Of a stretch of 64,000 bases of DNA, positions 58,271 through 64,000 are shown one piece after another. The notes beneath the pieces are model-generated. The model worked only from the letters and a program-made list of their open reading frames with translations, made no database searches and was not told where the DNA came from. The position numbers were made by a program, and so were the translations under genes. The stretch lies in assembly GCA_035940575.1 (NCBI GenBank), contig DASZER010000044.1, positions 1 to 64,000 on the forward strand. The letters are read 5' to 3'. Source of the DNA: BP-191 sp035940575 (lineage in GTDB: Bacteria > Actinomycetota > Actinomycetes > BP-191). Every line of letters starts with the position of its first letter. The first letter of the stretch is position 1.

Positions 58271-58840
58271 TCAGACACGGGGGAGCCACTCCTCCCGTCG
58301 CGCCTCGTAGGCGGCGATGTCGGCCTCGTACGTCAGCGTGAGGTCCACCGCGTCGAGCCCCTCGAGGAGGCGCCGCCGCGCGTGGTCGCTCACCGGGAAG
58401 TGAGCCGCGATCGCGCCGCAGGTGAGAAGGCGTTCGCGCAGGTCGAGCGTCACCTCGTCGTCTCTCTCCCACAGCGCCTCGACGACGTCCTGCGGGACCT
58501 CGACGGGGAGCAGGCCGGCGTTGAGGGCGTTGCCCCGGAAGATGTCCGCGAATCGCGAGGACACGACGGCGCGGAAGCCGTAGTCGCGCAGCGCCCACAC
58601 CGCGTGCTCCCGCGACGAGCCCGTGCCGAAGTCCGGGCCCGCGACGAGCACGGTCGCGCCGGCGTAGCGCGGGTCGTTGAGGACGAACGCCGGGTCGTCG
58701 CGCCACGCCGCGAACAGCGCGTCGCCGTACCCGTCGCGCGACACCCGCTTGAGGAACGACGCCGGGATGATCTGGTCGGTGTCGACGTTGCTGCGCCGCA
58801 GCGGCACCATGCGCCCGACGTGCGTCGTGAACGCCTCCAT
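58271..58840 (-). CDS. leuD: 3-isopropylmalate dehydratase small subunit
   Basis: 189 aa, normal length. VDTDQIIPASFLKRVSRDGY, GPDFGTGSSREHAVWAL and FADIFRGNALNAGLLPV are characteristic. Forms the swivel domain of the isomerase that converts 2- to 3-isopropylmalate. ATG directly follows the leuC stop (TAGATG), so the subunits are coupled. Last gene of leuA-small ORF-leuB-leuC-leuD. Between it and the zinc-ribbon pair are 100 bases with no gene seen. Confidence 0.97.
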   Translation of the reverse strand: MEAFTTHVGRMVPLRRSNVDTDQIIPASFLKRVSRDGYGDALFAAWRDDPAFVLNDPRYAGATVLVAGPDFGTGSSREHAVWALRDYGFRAVVSSRFADIFRGNALNAGLLPVEVPQDVVEALWERDDEVTLDLRERLLTCGAIAAHFPVSDHARRRLLEGLDAVDLTLTYEADIAAYEARREEWLPRV

Positions 58841-60187
58841 CTACAGGTCCCCTGGCGAGGCGAGGCGCCCCGCGACGGCGGTCGCGGCGGCGACGGGCGG
58901 CGAGACGAGGTGCGTCCGCGAGCCGGGCCCCTGGCGGCCCTCGAAGTTGCGGTTGCTCGTGCTCGCGCTGCGCTCGCCGGGGCCGAGGCGGTCGGCGTTC
59001 ATGCCGAGGCACATCGAGCAGCCAGGACGCCGCCACTCCGCGCCGGCCTGCTCGAACACCTCGCCCAGCCCCTCGGCCTCGGCCTGCGCGCGGACCGCGG
59101 CGCTGCCGGGCACGACGAGCGTCCGTACCGTCACGCGCCGCCCGCGCAGCACGTCGGCGGCGGCCCGCAGGTCCTCGATGCGGCCGTTCGTGCACGACCC
59201 GACGAAGACCGTGTCCACCGGCACGTCGCGCAACGGCGTCCTCGGCGTCAGCCCCATGTACGCGAGCGCCCGCTCGTCGTCGCCGTCCCTCGGCTCCGGC
59301 ACGGTCTCCGACAGCGGCGCGGACTGGGCGGGGTTGGTGCCCCAGGTGACGTACGGCGCCACGTCCCCAGCGTCGATCACGACCTCCCGGTCGAACGCCG
59401 CCCCCTCGTCCCCCGCGACCGCCCACTCCGGGCGGCGCTCGGGCGCGTACGGCCGGCCCTCCAGGTAGGCGAACGTCGTCTCGTCGGGCGCCACCAGACC
59501 CGCCCGCGCGCCGGCCTCGATGGAGAGGTTGCACAGCGTCATGCGCCCCTCCATCGACAGCGCGCGCACGGCCGAGCCGCGGTACTCGATGACGTGCCCC
59601 TGGCCGCCGGCCGTGCCGATCCGGCCGATGACCGCGAGCGCCAGGTCCTTGGCGGTGACGCCGGGCGCGAGGGTGCCGTCCACGGTGACGGCCATCGTCC
59701 GGAACGGCGCCAGCCACAGCGTCTGCGTGGCCAGCACGTGCTCGACCTCGCTCGTCCCGATGCCGAACGCCAGCGCCCCGAACGCGCCGTGCGTCGACGT
59801 GTGCGAGTCGCCGCAGACGATCGTCATGCCGGGCCGCGTGAGCCCGAGCTCGGGGCCGATGACGTGCACGATGCCCTGCCTCGCGTCGCCCATCGGGTGC
59901 AGCCGTACGCCGAACTCCTCGCAGTTGCGGCGCAGCGTCTCCACCTGCGTCAGCGACACCGGGTCGGTGATCGCGCCGCCGTCCGTGGGGACGTTGTGGT
60001 CCTCGGTCGCGAGCGTCAGGTCGGGCCGCCGTACGGGCCGCCCCGCCTCGCGCAGCCCCTCGAACGCCTGCGCGCTCGTGACCTCGTGGACGAGGTGCAG
60101 GTCGACGTAGAGCAGGTCCACGCCGTGGGTGGACGCGACGACGTGCGCGTCCCAGACCTTCTGAGCGAGCGTCCGGGGCGCGGTCAC
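58841..60187 (-). CDS. leuC: 3-isopropylmalate dehydratase large subunit
   Basis: 448 aa. Aconitase-type iron-sulfur enzyme: the [4Fe-4S] ligands are in VGSCTNGRIEDLRAA and RRPGCSMCLGMN. LATEDHNVPT and CGDSHTSTHGAFGALAFGIG are present. GTG start overlaps the leuB stop (GTGA). Slightly shorter than the usual 465-470 aa. Leucine biosynthesis. Confidence 0.96.
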   Translation of the reverse strand: MTAPRTLAQKVWDAHVVASTHGVDLLYVDLHLVHEVTSAQAFEGLREAGRPVRRPDLTLATEDHNVPTDGGAITDPVSLTQVETLRRNCEEFGVRLHPMGDARQGIVHVIGPELGLTRPGMTIVCGDSHTSTHGAFGALAFGIGTSEVEHVLATQTLWLAPFRTMAVTVDGTLAPGVTAKDLALAVIGRIGTAGGQGHVIEYRGSAVRALSMEGRMTLCNLSIEAGARAGLVAPDETTFAYLEGRPYAPERRPEWAVAGDEGAAFDREVVIDAGDVAPYVTWGTNPAQSAPLSETVPEPRDGDDERALAYMGLTPRTPLRDVPVDTVFVGSCTNGRIEDLRAAADVLRGRRVTVRTLVVPGSAAVRAQAEAEGLGEVFEQAGAEWRRPGCSMCLGMNADRLGPGERSASTSNRNFEGRQGPGSRTHLVSPPVAAATAVAGRLASPGDL

Positions 60188-61140
60188 AGCAGCTCCAGGA
60201 TCGCGTCGCCGACCTCGCCGGTGGAACGCGTCGCCGAGCCGCGCGACGCGAGGTCCTTCGCGACCGCCGTCTCCACCCGCGCCGCCGCCTCCTCGTCGCC
60301 CAGGTGAGCGAGCAGCAGCGCGACCGAGCGCACCGCCGCCGTCGGGTCGGCGACCCCGCGCCCGGCGATGTCCGGCGCGGAGCCGTGCACCGGCTCGAAC
60401 ATCGAGGGCGCCGTCCCTTCCACGTTGAGGTTGCCGCTCGCCGCGAGCCCGATGCCGCCGGTCACGGCGGCGCCGAGATCGGTGAGGATGTCGCCGAACA
60501 GGTTGTCGGTCACGACGACCTCGAAGCGGGCGATGTCGTTCACGAGGTGCATCGCCATCGCGTCGACGTGCGCGTAGTCGACGGCGATGCCGGGGTGCTC
60601 CGCGGCCACGCGCGCGACGACGCGCGACCAGAGCGCGCCCGCGTGCTGGAGGACGTTCGTCTTGTGGACCCACGTCACCCGCTCGCGGGCGCGCGCGAAC
60701 GCGTAGCGGACGACGCGCTCGACGCCGTACGCGGTGTTCACGCTCTCCTCGGTCGCGACCTCGTACGGCGTGCCCGCGCGCAGCGTGCCGCCGGCGCCGG
60801 CGTACGGCCCCTCGGTCCCCTCGCGCACGAACGTCACGTCGCCGCAGGGCCGCAGGTTGACGGCGTGGTCGAGCTCGAAGCGCAGCCGCAGCAGCAGCCC
60901 GCGTTCGAGCACTCCCGGCGGCACCGAGGGATCGCCTACGGCGCCGAGCAGGATCGCGTCATGGTGCCGGATCTCCTCCAGCACAGCGTCGGGCAGCACC
61001 TCGCCGGTCGCGGTGTAGCGCGCCGCGCCGAGGTCGTACGTCGTCACCTCCGCGTCGGGGACGACGGCGTTCAGTACCCGAAGTGCGACGGCGGTGACCT
61101 CAGGGCCGATGCCGTCGCCGGGGACCGCGGCTACTCGCAC
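60184..61140 (-). CDS. leuB: 3-isopropylmalate dehydrogenase
   Basis: 318 aa. AAVPGDGIGPEVTAVALRVL at the start, KTNVLQHAGALW, VDAMAMHLVNDIARFEVVVTDNLFGDILTDL and EPVHGSAPDIAGRGVADPTAA are the family's substrate, metal and NAD sites. Length is close to the short actinobacterial form. GTG 61140 lies inside the 24-codon small ORF at 61131, which should couple their translation. It oxidises and decarboxylates 3-isopropylmalate. Confidence 0.96.
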   Translation of the reverse strand: MRVAAVPGDGIGPEVTAVALRVLNAVVPDAEVTTYDLGAARYTATGEVLPDAVLEEIRHHDAILLGAVGDPSVPPGVLERGLLLRLRFELDHAVNLRPCGDVTFVREGTEGPYAGAGGTLRAGTPYEVATEESVNTAYGVERVVRYAFARARERVTWVHKTNVLQHAGALWSRVVARVAAEHPGIAVDYAHVDAMAMHLVNDIARFEVVVTDNLFGDILTDLGAAVTGGIGLAASGNLNVEGTAPSMFEPVHGSAPDIAGRGVADPTAAVRSVALLLAHLGDEEAAARVETAVAKDLASRGSATRSTGEVGDAILELL

Positions 61141-61205
61141 CGCTCGCAGTAGCCCTCGTCGCGCAGGTCCATCGAGTCCTGGATCGCCTGCTGTGCCTCG
61201 GTCAT
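61131..61205 (-). CDS. 24-codon CxxC microprotein between leuA and leuB
   Basis: Begins MTEAQQAIQDSMDLRDEG and ends YCERCE. The ribosome site AAGGAGG is excellent (8 bases from ATG 61205), stronger than for leuB itself, which has none and starts 10 bases before this ORF's stop. An acidic helix plus a terminal CxxC suggests metal or thiol chemistry, or a ribosome-feeding role for leuB. The peptide carries one Leu codon only, so it is not a Leu attenuator. Confidence 0.6.
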   Translation of the reverse strand: MTEAQQAIQDSMDLRDEGYCERCE

Positions 61206-61227
61206 GGCTGTGCCTCCTTGTTGTCGG

Positions 61228-62772
<1,545 letters not shown>

Positions 62773-62838
62773 GGGACTTCCTCCGTCCAGCGGGGCGGCC
62801 GGCGAACGCGCCAACTCCGCGACGGGGAAGCCGGCTCC

Positions 62839-62883
62839 CTAGGAGGCCCCGCCGCGGCTCGGAAGAAGTACGAAGCGCCGCAT
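62839..62883 (-). CDS. 14-codon leucine leader peptide of the leu operon
   Basis: MRRFVLLPSRGGAS then TAG. Val-Leu-Leu is coded GTA CTT CTT, codons rare in this genome, the mark of an attenuator rather than chance. A near-consensus promoter ends 10 bases before the ATG, so the leader is almost leaderless. Its last codons contain CCTCC, complementary to the GGAGG of leuA, and gcggggc (plus 62846-62852), complementary to gccccgc just before that site (plus 62790-62796). These two pairings exclude each other. Confidence 0.65.
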   Translation of the reverse strand: MRRFVLLPSRGGAS

Positions 62884-62893
62884 GTCGTGGCCG

Positions 62894-62922
62894 ACGCTAC
62901 CGGTGGGTGCGGGCCCTGTCAG
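62894..62922 (-). promoter_or_regulatory. Promoter of the leu operon
   Basis: On the minus strand CTGACA (plus 62917-62922), 17-base spacer, TAGCGT (plus 62894-62899). The -35 overlaps the stop codon of the preceding maleylpyruvate isomerase-like gene. Transcription should start close to the leader ATG at 62883. Confidence 0.75.
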
Positions 62923-63692
62923 CCGATTACGGGAAGCCACTCGGAAAGGTCCGCGCGGCCGCCGCTGCCGCGGATCGTGCCGCGCGACACCGCGTCGCCC
63001 CACGTCCACCGCCCGCTCGCCACCTCGACGAACGCCACCGGGTCGCACTCGACGACGTTGCCCGGCGTGCCGCGCGTGTGCTTCGGGCCGCTGATGCACT
63101 GGAACGCCACGTGCCCGGGCACGCGCACCTCGACGGCCTTGCCCGGCACCGCGCGCTCGACCAGCGCGGCGAGGATGCGGACGCAGACCTTCAACGCCGC
63201 CGGGTCCGGCTTGTCGGGCACGCCGGTCGCGGCGCGCAGGTCGAGGCCGTGCACGACGCCCTCGACGCAGCGGGTCACGAGGAAGTCCCCGAGCGAGAGC
63301 GTTCCCGCGTAGCCCTCGATCGTCAGCGTGATCGGGGCGTCGAGGTCCTCGAGCGCCTTGGCGCCCGCGGCGAGGCCGTCGCGGAGCTCGGCCGGCGTGC
63401 GCTCCGCGGCGAGCGCGGGGGCGCGGGAGCCGATCTCCTCGGCGATCGCGCGCATGCCGGAGAGGTAGTCGAGGACGTCGGTGTCGGGCTTGTCGTTCGT
63501 GCCGCGCTCCACCCGGCCGGTGACCGTGGCGGCGTTGCGGCCCAGGTGCGCGACCAGCGCGGCGACGTCCCATCCCTTGAGGCGCGTGGGCTTCGCGAAC
63601 GCGTCGTCGGGCAGGTCGCGCACGCCCTCGGCGAGCAGCGCGAACTGCGCCCTCGCCCCCGCGAGCGCGTCCTCGGCCGGTGGCAGCCTCAC
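62919..63692 (-). CDS. Mycothiol-dependent maleylpyruvate isomerase-like protein
   Basis: 257 aa from GTG 63692, overlapping the purL stop (GTGA). The N-terminal DinB/MDMPI-like bundle has LKGWDVAALVAHLGRNAATV with a metal-binding His, and CVEGVVHGLDLRAATG with another. The C-terminal part (about 155-257) is SCP2/MDMPI-C-like. Family members use mycothiol or metal as cofactor; MshD at 17.6 kb makes this credible. The substrate is unknown, and coupling to purL is common in actinobacteria. Confidence 0.85.
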   Translation of the reverse strand: MRLPPAEDALAGARAQFALLAEGVRDLPDDAFAKPTRLKGWDVAALVAHLGRNAATVTGRVERGTNDKPDTDVLDYLSGMRAIAEEIGSRAPALAAERTPAELRDGLAAGAKALEDLDAPITLTIEGYAGTLSLGDFLVTRCVEGVVHGLDLRAATGVPDKPDPAALKVCVRILAALVERAVPGKAVEVRVPGHVAFQCISGPKHTRGTPGNVVECDPVAFVEVASGRWTWGDAVSRGTIRGSGGRADLSEWLPVIG

Positions 63693-64000
63693 CCGAACAG
63701 CCTCGGCAGCGTCGCCTCGTGCGCCTCGCGAAGCTCGCTCAGCGACACGGTGAGCTGGTCCTGCACCTCGATCGCGTCGCCGACGACCACGCCGATCCGC
63801 GTGCACGGGAACCCGCGCGCCGCGCACATCTCCGTGAACCGCAGCTCCTCGCTGCGCGGCACCGCGACGAGCGCGCGCCCCGCCGACTCGGAGAACAGCG
63901 CCACGAACGGGTCCACGTCGTCGGCCAGCACGACGCGGGCGCCGTTGCCGCCGCGCAGGCACGACTCCACGAGCGCCTGCGCGAGGCCGCCGTCGGAGAG
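63689..64000 (-). CDS. purL: Phosphoribosylformylglycinamidine synthase PurL, C-terminal fragment
   Basis: The 3' 103 codons of the gene; the start lies beyond the right edge. It begins LSDGGLAQALVES, continues GGNGARVVLADDVDPFVALFSESAGRA and ends SELREAHEATLPRLFG, the end of the FGAM synthase large subunit. It makes FGAM, the substrate of PurM at 54 kb. Its stop overlaps the next gene by GTGA. Confidence 0.95.
   Translation of the reverse strand, partial: LSDGGLAQALVESCLRGGNGARVVLADDVDPFVALFSESAGRALVAVPRSEELRFTEMCAARGFPCTRIGVVVGDAIEVQDQLTVSLSELREAHEATLPRLFG

Overview
The window is a chromosomal segment of a very GC-rich actinobacterium. This rests on mycothiol synthase (MshD), BldC, GlnR, DUF3073, DUF1416/SseC, an F420-type luciferase-like oxidoreductase, frequent GTG starts, four-base GTGA/ATGA gene overlaps and tRNAs without an encoded CCA. 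The family or genus cannot be fixed from the sequence. I found no rRNA, phage, insertion sequence or CRISPR array.

Layout. 0-1.7 kb: end of a surface-polysaccharide locus (sugar transferase, start of a flippase-like gene). 1.8-6.4 kb: a secreted NlpC/P60 hydrolase, then a 450-base untranslated region with its own promoter, a 12-codon ORF and a strong stem, then a CHASE-PAS-GGDEF-EAL protein. 6.4-10.4 kb: acyl-CoA dehydrogenase, DHFR-like protein, an orphan lanthipeptide-like precursor, and a WxL/DUF916 surface-protein operon. 10.6-20.3 kb: a conserved sulfur/mycothiol/phosphate block (DsrE-like, sseC, cysA2, DUF4395, a Cys leader peptide, thioredoxin, LmeA-like DUF2993, membrane proteins, hydrolase, glnR, mshD, pit, PhoU-like). 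Its order resembles the Mycobacterium tuberculosis region around Rv0814c-Rv0821c. 20.4-34.1 kb: accessory metabolism and secretion (S8 protease, F420-type enzyme, hemerythrin, response regulator, MsrB, AceE-like E1, GH18, acyltransferase, MFS exporter with an HTH regulator).

34.1-46.9 kb is one gene for a secreted protein of about 4,261 residues: a beta-rich N-terminal half with tandem Cys-pair modules, two EF-hand loops, and a roughly 1,700-residue RTX calcium-binding C-terminal half. 47.1-48.5 kb: tRNA-Lys, a PadR/HAAS pair, and a tRNA-Glu-Asp-Phe cluster. 48.5-64 kb: housekeeping (PPOX-like protein, bldC, lepB, Leu/Val dehydrogenase, DUF3073, purM, purF, 3' end of purL) and a complete leuABCD operon. 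That operon has a Leu leader peptide and a 24-codon CxxC microprotein between leuA and leuB. A small, visibly less GC-rich island at 57.5-58.27 kb holds two paralogous zinc-ribbon genes.

Regulation visible in the sequence. Many genes have a TANNNT -10 box ending only 6-7 bases before the start codon, implying leaderless mRNAs. Two amino-acid operons (sulfur and leucine) begin with short leader ORFs rich in the relevant or rare codons, placed so that translation could control a structure at the next ribosome-binding site.
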